Source: JAUVZF01 sp964449275 (GTDB lineage: Bacteria; Planctomycetota; Phycisphaerae; FEN-1346). Taken from it: a stretch of 8,449 nt of DNA. Positions 1 to 6,310 of the stretch are shown here, piece after piece. The notes under the pieces were generated by a model. That model was given only the letters and a program-made list of their open reading frames with translations. It had not been told where the DNA came from and did not search any database. Made by a program: the position numbers and the translations under genes. Position 1 is the first letter of the stretch; each line of letters starts with the position of its first letter. The stretch covers positions 1 to 8,449 of the forward strand of contig CAYVAM010000192.1 in NCBI GenBank assembly GCA_964449275.1. Direction: 5' to 3'.

Positions 1-32
1 AGAACACCCTGACCGGCATGAAGGGGCAGTAA
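1..32 (+). CDS. possible 3' end of an upstream gene
   Basis: The third frame is open from base 3 and ends with TAA at 30-32, giving a tail of NTLTGMKGQ. If real, this is the last nine residues of a plus-strand gene that begins outside the window and converges on the minus-strand isomerase gene ending at 79. Nine codons are too few to identify a family, and an open stretch this short is expected by chance. I see no clear terminator between 33 and 78. Confidence 0.25.
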   Translation, partial: NTLTGMKGQ

Positions 33-78
33 CGGCCTCGGCGCTGTGCGTGAGCGTCAACTCCAGCCGGGAGGGGTC

Positions 79-903
79 TCAGAGGATCCCCCGGAGCCAC
101 TCGACGCTCTTGAGCGTGTTGGCCTCGCCCCTGGTCTCGAGGCTCATGACGCCGGACCAGTCCGCTTCTTTGAGAAGTCCGACGATCTGCCGGATGTTGT
201 CGGCGTTGATACCCTGCCCGACGTACACTTCGCTGGCCGCAATGCCCGTGTCCTTGCCGACGTGGTCCTTAAGTTCCGGCGCCACGTCCTTGACGTGGAA
301 GTGCCGAATCCAGGGCAGCAGTTCCTTGACCATGGCCACCGGGTCGTTGCCGGCGATGAACGCGTTGCCGGTGTCGAAGTTGACGCCCAGGAGCGGATCG
401 TCGAAGTGCTTCATCAGACGGACCATCATCTGGCGGTCCGTCGTGAGCGGCCCGTGCGGCTCGATGTTGACGCCGACCTTGTGGGTATGCGCCGTGGGAA
501 GGACTTCGCCCAGATGGTAGACCGCCCGGTCGAAGACCTCCTCCAGGGTCATCCCCTCGGGAACCTCGGCCCCGTCGGTGGTGGCGATGAACGGGCAGCC
601 CAGGACGCGGGCCATCTTGATGCCGTTTAGCATGTACGGAATGCATTGCCAGCGATGCAGCGCGTAGTGGCAATCCAGTTGGCTGACCTTCAGGCCGCAG
701 CCCGCCAGTTCCTCGCGCAGGGCCAGACCGTCGGCGCCAAGCGAGATGGCAGGCGAGAAGCCGAGCCCCTCGAAGAAGTCCTCCCCGTTGACGGTGTTGA
801 TCTCGACCGTGTCGCATCCCTGGTCGCGGCACCAGGCGAAGACGTACCCGAGCGAACGGTCCTCGTGGCGGAAATTGTCGCTGGCGATTCCAATCTCGAT
901 CAC
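79..903 (-). CDS. sugar phosphate isomerase/epimerase-like TIM-barrel protein
   Basis: This 274-residue protein belongs to the xylose isomerase-like TIM-barrel (AP endonuclease 2) superfamily, whose members isomerise or epimerise sugars or cyclitols using a divalent metal. The expected metal ligands sit at the ends of successive strands: Glu148 in NIEPHG, Asp177 in NFDTGN, His203 in RHFHVKD and Glu256 in SLETRG. The chain starts at strand 1 (IEIGIASDNF), has the expected length and lacks a signal peptide, so it should be cytosolic. The start is GTG at 903, because a GGGG Shine-Dalgarno core lies six bases upstream and the barrel begins at once. The frame is open further upstream to 975 but that stretch overlaps the likely promoter. 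It is divergent from the kinase gene. The exact substrate cannot be read from sequence; inositol catabolism enzymes and hydroxypyruvate isomerase-like proteins are the nearest known relatives. Confidence 0.85.
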   Translation of the reverse strand: MIEIGIASDNFRHEDRSLGYVFAWCRDQGCDTVEINTVNGEDFFEGLGFSPAISLGADGLALREELAGCGLKVSQLDCHYALHRWQCIPYMLNGIKMARVLGCPFIATTDGAEVPEGMTLEEVFDRAVYHLGEVLPTAHTHKVGVNIEPHGPLTTDRQMMVRLMKHFDDPLLGVNFDTGNAFIAGNDPVAMVKELLPWIRHFHVKDVAPELKDHVGKDTGIAASEVYVGQGINADNIRQIVGLLKEADWSGVMSLETRGEANTLKSVEWLRGIL

Positions 904-952
904 GGCGTTCCCCTTTCGCACTCGGCCGGACAACAAGAACCGGCGACCGAGA

Positions 953-982
953 ACCCTAATCCGGCGCCGTTGCACGCGTCAA
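953..982 (-). promoter_or_regulatory. candidate sigma70-type promoter for the isomerase gene
   Basis: Reading the minus strand, TTGACG (982-977) is followed after 18 bases by TAGGGT (958-953). The -35 box matches consensus at five of six bases; the -10 keeps only the first, second and last consensus bases. Transcription would start near 946, giving a leader of about 40 bases before the GTG at 903. It sits just beside the opposing promoter at 993-1021, so the two may compete. Confidence 0.35.
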
Positions 983-992
983 GTGAAACCCG

Positions 993-1021
993 TTGACCGC
1001 CGCGCTCGCCTCGGCTACAGT
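993..1021 (+). promoter_or_regulatory. candidate sigma70-type promoter for the tandem kinase gene
   Basis: TTGACC (993-998) and TACAGT (1016-1021) are separated by 17 bases, the optimal spacing. They match consensus at five and four of six positions. Transcription would begin near 1028, leaving about 28 bases of leader that contain the Shine-Dalgarno GGAGG at 1042-1046. The promoter overlaps the upstream in-frame extension of the kinase reading frame, which argues against a start at 993. Confidence 0.5.
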
Positions 1022-1055
1022 GATGCGCCGCCGGGTAACTCGGAGGAACTGCCGC

Positions 1056-2243
1056 ATGGCCACCGAACTGGCCTATGCCATGATCACGCCGTACAGCCTC
1101 CATAAGAGCCGCACGGGAGGCATCATCGGACGGCTCGTCAGCCTGTCGCAACTCAATCTGGTGGGTATTCACATGTACGCCCCCGGCGACGCATGGGTCG
1201 ATGCGTACCTCGACATCCTGCGGCGCAGCGACCTGGAGAACCCCGTCCGCACGGCCTTCATCGAGTACGTGGACGAGAACCTCCGCCGCGACAACCCCCT
1301 TGGCCTCTCCAACCGGTGTATGGTCCTGTTGTTCGAGGGTGAGAACGCGTTCAGGCACCTGATGGACGACGTGGTCGGCCACGCCAGCCCCCGCGTCACC
1401 GGGCACACGGTCCGAGGGACGTACGGCGATTTTCAGAGGATGCCGGACGGGACGATCCGGTATTTCGAGCCGGCCGTCATCTGCGGACCCGACCCCGCAA
1501 CGCGCGGGGAGGAACTGGCCTTCTTCGCGTCCACGGCGGCCACCGACGGCGGCGTCATCTGCGATGCCATCGACTTTATGCCGGGGTCCGAGGCGTTCGA
1601 GACGCAACTGGTGATCCTGAAGCCGGAGAACTTCGAGCGCCGCAGCCGCCGGCCCGGTTACATCATCGACGTCTTCTCCCGCACCGGCCTCTACATCATC
1701 GGGGCGAAACTCCTGTCGATGTCCGCCGCACAGGGCGAGGCATTCTACGGACCGCTCTTGGAGGTCTTCCGAGACCGGCTCCAGTTCCTCATCGAGAACA
1801 CGATGCGCGAGCGGCTCGACGGCGCGTTCGATTTCCGTCTGCCGGACGAGTTCTTCGGGACCGCCCGAGAGATGCTGGCCGACCTGAACGCACGGACCGA
1901 GTTCGCCAAGATCGTCCAGTACATGACGGGCGTGGACCCGCGAACCGTCGCCGGCAAGGCCGAACGCGACCGGCCCGGCCCCGTGCGGTGCCTGGCCCTT
2001 CTGTACCGCGGGCCGGACGCCATCGCCAAGATCCGCCGGATGCAGGGCGCGACGAATCCCCGGAAGGCCGACCCCGGCACGGTCCGCAGCGACTTCGGCC
2101 GCGACCTCATGCGAAACGCCGCCCACGCCTCCGACTCCCCCGCCAACGCCGAACGCGAACGCCGCATCATCGGCATGTGGGAGACCGAGAAAGAACCGGA
2201 CTTCGCCAAGATCATCCAGGACTTCCTGGCAAACAAGGCCTGA
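1056..2243 (+). CDS. tandem nucleoside-diphosphate kinase, N-terminal domain degenerate
   Basis: Nucleoside-diphosphate kinases move the gamma phosphate between nucleotides through a phospho-histidine. This protein has 395 residues, more than twice the usual 140 to 150, and reads as two NDK domains. The C-terminal one (about 184-375) keeps the ATP-site lysine in ILKP (Lys189), the GATNP and GTVRSDF motifs, and the active-site signature NAAHASD with His357. It carries about 55 to 60 extra residues between FYG (230) and the core strand VRCLALL (310). The N-terminal domain (about 4-165) keeps the fold pattern (GGIIGRL, LLFEGENAF) but has Thr11 for the lysine and, by eye alignment, Ile142 for the histidine, so it is probably non-catalytic. 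ATG at 1056 is chosen for its GGAGG nine bases upstream. Likely cytosolic. The membrane protein gene follows 66 bases later. Confidence 0.85.
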   Translation: MATELAYAMITPYSLHKSRTGGIIGRLVSLSQLNLVGIHMYAPGDAWVDAYLDILRRSDLENPVRTAFIEYVDENLRRDNPLGLSNRCMVLLFEGENAFRHLMDDVVGHASPRVTGHTVRGTYGDFQRMPDGTIRYFEPAVICGPDPATRGEELAFFASTAATDGGVICDAIDFMPGSEAFETQLVILKPENFERRSRRPGYIIDVFSRTGLYIIGAKLLSMSAAQGEAFYGPLLEVFRDRLQFLIENTMRERLDGAFDFRLPDEFFGTAREMLADLNARTEFAKIVQYMTGVDPRTVAGKAERDRPGPVRCLALLYRGPDAIAKIRRMQGATNPRKADPGTVRSDFGRDLMRNAAHASDSPANAERERRIIGMWETEKEPDFAKIIQDFLANKA

Positions 2244-2309
2244 GCGTGCCGCCGCCAGGCACTACTTCCGCGCCGCCGCCGACAAGGCTTGTGGAAAGGA
2301 GCACGAAAC

Positions 2310-2780
2310 GTGAAGTGGCTGGTGCTGAGAATCCCTGTGGCAATTCTCCTCCTCTGCTTCCTGGGGTACGTGATGCAGTGTTTCTGGCTAGGAGGGCTTC
2401 CAATGCCACACCCGGATATCACCCCGAATTACGCCAACTTCTTTATGGCCCACATTGGATCCGGAGTCGGGAAACTGACGCCTGGATTGCTCGTGGCCCT
2501 AATTGGACGGCTGGCGCTACGCAAGCATCAGATTACTGCTCTCATCATCGTCATTCTGGTTTCAGTCTCTGTTGGTTTCCTCGCGAAGACCGGGGATCTT
2601 TCGAGGGCTTTAGGGCAGGAGGCTCGGTGGCATCCGCACGCTATTGCCTGCGGCTTTGGCTACGCTGCGGTCATGGCTGCATTCTGGCTGGGAATGAAGG
2701 GATTATGGCGATTCGGACGAAGGCCAGCATCAGAACTACCGGTTCCAATGGCTTCCACAGGCGCCAAGGAAAGTGCGTAG
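2310..2780 (+). CDS. small multi-pass membrane protein, unknown function
   Basis: I do not recognise this 156-residue protein. Hydrophobic segments at about 4-28, 57-70, 75-92 and 111-130 suggest three or four membrane helices. A short basic N terminus (MKWLVLR) precedes the first and a basic WRFGRR stretch follows the last. The start is GTG at 2310, supported by AAAGGAG at 2295-2301 eight bases upstream; the frame is open to a TTG at 2289, which has no ribosome site. Base use is clearly less G+C-rich than its neighbours, with many ATT, GTT, GCT and CAT codons, which suggests separate acquisition. No promoter is evident in the 66 bases after the kinase gene, so co-transcription is possible. 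Its TAG stop lies inside a palindromic repeat, and the same frame stays open for another 190 bases afterwards, so the natural C terminus may have been lost. Confidence 0.6.
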   Translation: MKWLVLRIPVAILLLCFLGYVMQCFWLGGLPMPHPDITPNYANFFMAHIGSGVGKLTPGLLVALIGRLALRKHQITALIIVILVSVSVGFLAKTGDLSRALGQEARWHPHAIACGFGYAAVMAAFWLGMKGLWRFGRRPASELPVPMASTGAKESA

Positions 2781-2803
2781 CGCGGGGGTTTATCCCCCGC
2801 GCG
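2777..2803 (+). repeat. REP-like palindrome, copy A
   Basis: GTAG is followed by a perfect nine-base inverted repeat, GCGCGGGGG (2780-2788) and CCCCCGCGC (2794-2802), around a TTTAT loop. The GTAG-GCGC-stem-TTTAT layout is shared with copies B, C and D in the same gap. It overlaps the stop codon of the membrane protein gene. As RNA it would fold into a very stable hairpin without a U tract, so it may stop or protect the 3' end of that transcript, but it is better described as a dispersed repeat. Confidence 0.75.
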
Positions 2804-2972
2804 GATCACGGGGCTGCGCCTGCGCGGCGAGCCGCGTTATATCGAGTACGTCTGGCAGCGCGTCAGTCTGGTCCACGACATCGACGACACGCGCGAGAAA
2901 CCGTACGGGGAGTACTATTCGAAGACACGGCCGATGGACATCAAGGCCATAAAGAGAAGGTCGGGGATATAG
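2802..2972 (+). pseudogene. orphan C-terminal coding fragment
   Basis: After repeat copy A the frame encodes about 55 residues ending at TAG (2970-2972). The composition looks like real protein: charged, with aromatic-rich segments such as YIEYVWQRVSLVHDID and KPYGEYYSKTRPMDIK. It has no start codon with a ribosome site. It is in the same frame as the upstream membrane protein gene, whose stop lies at 2778, so it could be that gene's lost tail or the remnant of another gene whose front was removed. I do not recognise the family. Confidence 0.4.
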
Positions 2973-3129
2973 GACCGAACGGACGTATCCGAACGGTCAC
3001 ACGGCATGGAGCCGAATTTTGTCCTCCGACCACCCTATTATACGCTTTCGGCAGCGCGGGCGGCAAATATGAAATCCGAAATGTCGAGAAGCAGAAAGCG
3101 AAAGAGATTCACGCTTGGCGGCCTGGCGT

Positions 3130-3507
3130 GAGGCGCGCCCTGCTGGGGATCGGTCCACATGTCCCACGTCCATCGCACGACCGTTCGCGTCCGGTACCCC
3201 GAGGTGGACGGCGGGGATCATCACGCGAGGGTTGGTGGGCGCGTCGGTCAGGACCAGGACGCCGTCCCTTTCCTCCCAGGTGCCCTTGACGGCATGCCTC
3301 GAAAGGTCCACGAGCGGCACGAGGTCCACCCACTGGCCCGTTCGGACGGTCTTGCCGGAAGGCGCCGGCGTCGCGGTTGTCCCAGGGTACCTGTTTAGCG
3401 TGCTCTCAAAGCGATGTCATTTCGACCGAGCCCTCGCCCAAGGCGAGGGCGAGCGCGGTCGCCACGGCGCCCAGCCAGGGGAGAAATCTCGTCGTCCGGA
3501 CACGGAT
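3130..3507 (-). pseudogene. decayed gene for an exported protein
   Basis: Two minus-strand frames together look like one broken gene. The first (3507 to about 3409) encodes a signal-peptide-like stretch, RTTRFLPWLGAVATALALAL, with a basic start and hydrophobic core. Its first codon is ATC where ATG would be expected, and the frame stops at once after EMTSL. The second frame, shifted by one base, has no start and runs from 3416 through TATPAPSGKTVRTGQWVDL and a KGTWEERDGVLVLTDAP segment to MIPAVHLG near 3190. Its WVDLVPLVD and GTWEERDG pattern resembles a domain I associate with secreted planctomycete proteins, but from memory only. Beyond about 3130 the similarity to protein fades. A nine-base hairpin (3430-3450) lies where the frames separate. 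The loss of start, the frameshift and the lost C terminus argue for a pseudogene. Confidence 0.5.
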
Positions 3508-3522
3508 AACGGCGATCCCGGC

Positions 3523-3548
3523 GCGCCGGGGATAAACCCCGGCGCTAC
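3523..3548 (-). repeat. REP-like palindrome, copy B
   Basis: A perfect nine-base inverted repeat, GCGCCGGGG (3523-3531) and CCCCGGCGC (3537-3545), surrounds ATAAA and is followed by TAC. On the minus strand this reads GTA, GCGC, stem, TTTAT, stem, the same layout as copy A. It sits about 15 bases upstream of the damaged start of the exported-protein remnant. Confidence 0.8.
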
Positions 3549-3567
3549 TTGACGTGTAGCCAAGTTC

Positions 3568-3606
3568 GTAGCGCCGGGCTTTATGCCCGGTCCCGATGTA
3601 TCGGGA
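3568..3606 (+). repeat. REP-like palindrome, copy C, with an added second hairpin
   Basis: GTAGCG is followed by the stem CCGGGC (3574-3579), loop TTTAT and GCCCGG (3585-3590). Directly after it lies a second perfect inverted repeat, TCCCGAT-GT-ATCGGGA (3591-3606). Its orientation is opposite to copies B and D, so the three alternate. Confidence 0.75.
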
Positions 3607-3631
3607 TTGGCGGCGGCGCCGGCCAGGATGT

Positions 3632-3654
3632 GCCGGGGATAAACCCCGGCGCTG
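3632..3654 (-). repeat. REP-like palindrome, copy D
   Basis: GCCGGGG (3632-3638) and CCCCGGC (3644-3650) pair around ATAAA, followed by GCTGC. It is the minus-strand form of the family, slightly degenerate in the flanking GTAGC. It is the copy nearest the rnf promoter, ending about 80 bases before its -35 box. Confidence 0.75.
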
Positions 3655-3730
3655 CGGCCAAGACGCAGGTAATCGTCCCACGCCGGAAATCGTTGCCACA
3701 CCCAGCAGTCATCCCCGTGCCCGAAAACCG

Positions 3731-3758
3731 TTTACAGCCGCACGCAGCCGAGTATACT
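3731..3758 (+). promoter_or_regulatory. strong sigma70-type promoter for the rnfC operon
   Basis: TTTACA (3731-3736) and TATACT (3753-3758) match consensus at five of six bases each and are 16 bases apart. Transcription would begin near 3765, leaving a leader of about 22 bases with GAGGG at 3776-3780 placed six bases before the rnfC GTG. This is the best promoter match in the window and probably drives rnfC, rnfD, rnfG and scpB together. Confidence 0.65.
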
Positions 3759-3786
3759 TCAGTCCCTTTTGCGTTGAGGGACCGGC

Positions 3787-5178
3787 GTGAACCGAGCAAC
3801 CTATCCGGGCGGGGTCCATCCGCCAGGGAACAAGCGGACGGCCGAATCGGAGATCGAAACGATTCCGGTCCCGCCGCGCCTCGTCGTGCCCCTTTCGCAG
3901 AGCCTCGGCGCCCCTAGCCGGCCCGTCGTCTCTAAAGGCGAGACGGTCAGGAAGGGCCAGGTGATCGGCCGGCCCGACGGCTTCATTTCGGCCGCCGTCC
4001 ACGCACCCACGTCCGGCGCCGTCGCTCGGCTGGAGCGCATCATCGATTCCGCAACGGGACGGCAGACCGACGCCGTCGCCATCGAACCCGACGGACTGGA
4101 CGCCTGGGCCGATGGTTGCGACGAGCCGCGCGAGTGGCAGAACCTCGATGCCGACGCCATCCGCGAGGCCGTCGCGGCGGCCGGCGTCGTCGGCATGGGC
4201 GGCGCCACGTTCCCCACCCACGTCAAACTCGCCCCGCCGAAAGGCAGGGATGTCGATACCATCCTCATCAACGGGGTCGAGTGCGAGCCGTACCTGACGT
4301 GCGACTACCGCGTCATGCTCGGCCACGCCCAGGACATCGTTACCGGCCTGCGGCTGTGCATGATGGCGACCGGGGCGGAGCGCGGCTGCATCTGCATCGC
4401 GAACAACAAGCCGGCCGCCATCGAGGTTATGCAGGAGGCCGCCGGAGACCACGACGGCTGTGGCGTGCGGGTCTTCGAGACGAAGTATCCGCAGGGCGCC
4501 GAGAAGCAGTTGATCCTGGCGTGCCTGGGGCGCGAGGTTCCGACCGGCGGACTGCCGGCCGACGTCGGCGTCGTGGTCCAGAACGTCCAGACGGCGCGGG
4601 CCATCGCCGACGCCGTCACGCGCAATGTGCCACTCATTGAACGGGTGCTGACCGTCTCGGGCGATGCGGCCGGCGCGCCGGGCAACTTCCGCGTGCGCAT
4701 CGGAACGCCCATCGCAGTGCTGCTCGAGAAGGCCGACGTCCAGGACGGCTTCGAGGAACTCATCCTCGGCGGTCCCATGATGGGCAAGGACCAGTTCACC
4801 ACGGACCTTTACGTCACGAAGGGCACGAGCGGCGTCCTGGCGATGCGCCGCGCCGCCGTCTACGACGGCGGGCCGTGCATCCGATGCGGGGCGTGCGTGC
4901 GGCAGTGCCCCTCGCAGGTGAATCCCAGCCGCCTGTCGATCCTCGGCGAATCGTTCCTCGACGGGAACCTCGACGCCATCGACGCCGCCGGCGACGCCGG
5001 CCTGATGGACTGCATCCTGTGCGGCGCGTGCGCGTACGTGTGCCCGTCGCGGCGGCGGATCGTACACCTCATAGAAATGATGCGCGGCGAGCGGCGAAAG
5101 GCCCTCCAGCGCCGGCGAGAGAAGCAAGAGGCACGGAAGGCAGAACTGAAGCGGGAGGTCGAGAAGGTTGGCGATTGA
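3787..5178 (+). CDS. rnfC: electron transport complex subunit RnfC
   Basis: RnfC is the peripheral subunit of the Rnf complex that binds NADH and FMN and passes electrons between the NAD site and the iron-sulfur chain on the cytoplasmic face. The 463-residue protein opens with the RnfC hallmark GGVHPPGNK (8-16). A biotin-like flap region around residues 30-75 follows, then the nucleotide/flavin motif GMGGATFPT (136-144) and NGVECEP (162-168). Two [4Fe-4S] motifs are complete: CIRCGACVRQCP (Cys364, 367, 370, 374) and CILCGACAYVCP (Cys409, 412, 415, 419). The tail is short and highly charged; the long repeat extension of some proteobacterial RsxC proteins is absent. The start is GTG with GAGGG six bases upstream. 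It is first in an operon and overlaps rnfD by 11 bases. Confidence 0.95.
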   Translation: MNRATYPGGVHPPGNKRTAESEIETIPVPPRLVVPLSQSLGAPSRPVVSKGETVRKGQVIGRPDGFISAAVHAPTSGAVARLERIIDSATGRQTDAVAIEPDGLDAWADGCDEPREWQNLDADAIREAVAAAGVVGMGGATFPTHVKLAPPKGRDVDTILINGVECEPYLTCDYRVMLGHAQDIVTGLRLCMMATGAERGCICIANNKPAAIEVMQEAAGDHDGCGVRVFETKYPQGAEKQLILACLGREVPTGGLPADVGVVVQNVQTARAIADAVTRNVPLIERVLTVSGDAAGAPGNFRVRIGTPIAVLLEKADVQDGFEELILGGPMMGKDQFTTDLYVTKGTSGVLAMRRAAVYDGGPCIRCGACVRQCPSQVNPSRLSILGESFLDGNLDAIDAAGDAGLMDCILCGACAYVCPSRRRIVHLIEMMRGERRKALQRRREKQEARKAELKREVEKVGD

Positions 5179-6310
5179 CGCCCCACAATCCGGACCGCAG
5201 CCCGCCCAGGCCGGCCTGGTCGTCGGACACTGGCCGCATCTGCGCGGCAAGGAGACCGTCGCGCGGATCATGTGGTCGGTGGCGGCGGCGCTCGTGCCGG
5301 CGGCCGTGGCGGCGGGGTACTTCTTCGGCATCCGGGCGTACCTGCACATCGGTCTGGCCGTCACGGCGGCCGTCATCACGGAGGCGATCATCACGCACCT
5401 GCGCCTGGGCAAGATGACAATCGGCGACGGCAGCGCCGTCGTCACGGGGCTCCTGGTCGGTTTCTGCCTGCCGGCCCAGGCGCGGTGGTTTGTGCCGATC
5501 GTGGCGGCGGTCGTGGCCATCGCCATCGCGAAGCACTGTTTCGGCGGCCTGGGATACAACATCTGGAATCCGGCCCTCGTCGGCCGCGCGTTCGTCCACA
5601 TCTCGTTTCCAACCGACATGAACCCGTCGGCCTGGCCCGTGCTTCGGAGCGGACACTTCCTCAGTAACATCGGGACGGCCCTCCGGAAGAGCCTGCCCGA
5701 AGGCGTCGATGCCTGGACCGGCCCCAGCCCCATGAACGTCCTCAAGGGCCTGACGGGCGAGCAGGTCTCGGTGGACCAGGTCCGCGAGACGCTTCACGCG
5801 AAACTCCCCGGCCTGTGGGACATGTTTGTCGGGAACATCGGCGGCAGCATCGGCGAGACCAGCGCCCTGCTCCTCCTTGCCGGCGCCGTCTACCTCATCG
5901 CCAGAGGCTGGGTCCGCTGGCGGATTCCCCTGGCGTACCTCGTGACCGTCGCCGTCGGGGCGCTCGTGCTGCCGCTGCATCTGGTTGTCGAAGGCGCGGC
6001 CCAGGCCGATGGGACATGGCGTTCCATCCTGGTGGCTGCGCCCGACCTGGCCCCGCGCTACGTCGCGTATCACCTGCTCGGCGGCGGACTCGTGCTCGGC
6101 GCCTTCTATATGGCCACCGACATGGTCACGACGCCGATCACCAGCCGCGGGATGCTCATCTTCGGGGCAGGGTGCGGCCTCCTGACGATCCTGATCCGCC
6201 TCTACGGCGGCTACCCGGAGGCCGTGTGTTACTCGATCCTCCTGATGAACACCACCGTGCCGCTCATCGACCGCTGGACGCAGCCGCGCATATTCGGACA
6301 CAAGCGATGA
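5168..6310 (+). CDS. rnfD: electron transport complex subunit RnfD
   Basis: RnfD is a multi-helix inner-membrane subunit of Rnf, related to NqrB, which carries a covalent FMN and is thought to take part in ion translocation. The protein has 380 residues, slightly above average. Conserved features include NIWNPALVGRAF (about 136-147), GGSIGETSA with Thr231, the likely FMN-attachment region, and near the C terminus MATDMVTTPIT, IRLYGGYPE and LMNTTVPLIDRWTQPR. A hydrophilic loop of about 70 residues separates the first helix bundle from the GETS motif. The start is a TTG inside the end of rnfC, with GGGAGG nine bases upstream; no ATG is available in frame at this end, so the TTG is likely. It overlaps rnfG by ATGA, which suggests translational coupling. 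Confidence 0.93.
   Translation: MAIDAPQSGPQPAQAGLVVGHWPHLRGKETVARIMWSVAAALVPAAVAAGYFFGIRAYLHIGLAVTAAVITEAIITHLRLGKMTIGDGSAVVTGLLVGFCLPAQARWFVPIVAAVVAIAIAKHCFGGLGYNIWNPALVGRAFVHISFPTDMNPSAWPVLRSGHFLSNIGTALRKSLPEGVDAWTGPSPMNVLKGLTGEQVSVDQVRETLHAKLPGLWDMFVGNIGGSIGETSALLLLAGAVYLIARGWVRWRIPLAYLVTVAVGALVLPLHLVVEGAAQADGTWRSILVAAPDLAPRYVAYHLLGGGLVLGAFYMATDMVTTPITSRGMLIFGAGCGLLTILIRLYGGYPEAVCYSILLMNTTVPLIDRWTQPRIFGHKR

Larger units (their letters stand above)
2781..3786. other. 1-kb gap without an intact gene
   Basis: No reading frame here has both a credible start and a credible full-length protein. The stretch holds four palindromic repeats, a C-terminal coding fragment on the plus strand, a frameshifted exported-protein remnant on the minus strand, an A+T-richer patch at about 3005-3085, and the rnf promoter at its right end. 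Long open frames crossing it are repeat translations or shadows. It reads as a graveyard between two functional blocks. Confidence 0.7.

Noticed and set aside
993..1055. Upstream TTG start for the kinase gene
   Set aside because: This stretch overlaps a good promoter, lacks a ribosome site, and the ATG at 1056 has GGAGG at ideal spacing.
900..2126. Long minus-strand open frame antisense to the kinase gene
   Set aside because: It is a high-G+C shadow of the tandem NDK gene: the sequence has no family features, whereas the plus strand shows NDK motifs and a proper ribosome site.
2780..2802. Classical intrinsic terminator after the membrane protein gene
   Set aside because: The hairpin is strong but has no T tract, and its shape matches a dispersed repeat found three more times nearby.
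1988..3289. 433-residue plus-strand open frame spanning the kinase end, membrane protein gene and gap
   Set aside because: It crosses two better-supported genes in another frame, reads through a repeat, and has the composition of a shadow.
3523..3654. CRISPR array
   Set aside because: The repeats are palindromes in alternating orientation with unequal spacing and different stems; there are no uniform spacers or cas genes.
3417..3701. Small protein containing PGFIPGA-type peptides
   Set aside because: These peptides are translations of the palindromic repeats, not a conserved protein.
3709..5745. 678-residue minus-strand open frame antisense to rnfC and rnfD
   Set aside because: The plus strand carries clear RnfC and RnfD motifs; the antisense translation is low-complexity Arg, Ala, Asp and Gly typical of shadows.
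5069..6301. 410-residue minus-strand open frame antisense to rnfD
   Set aside because: RnfD is unmistakable on the opposite strand.
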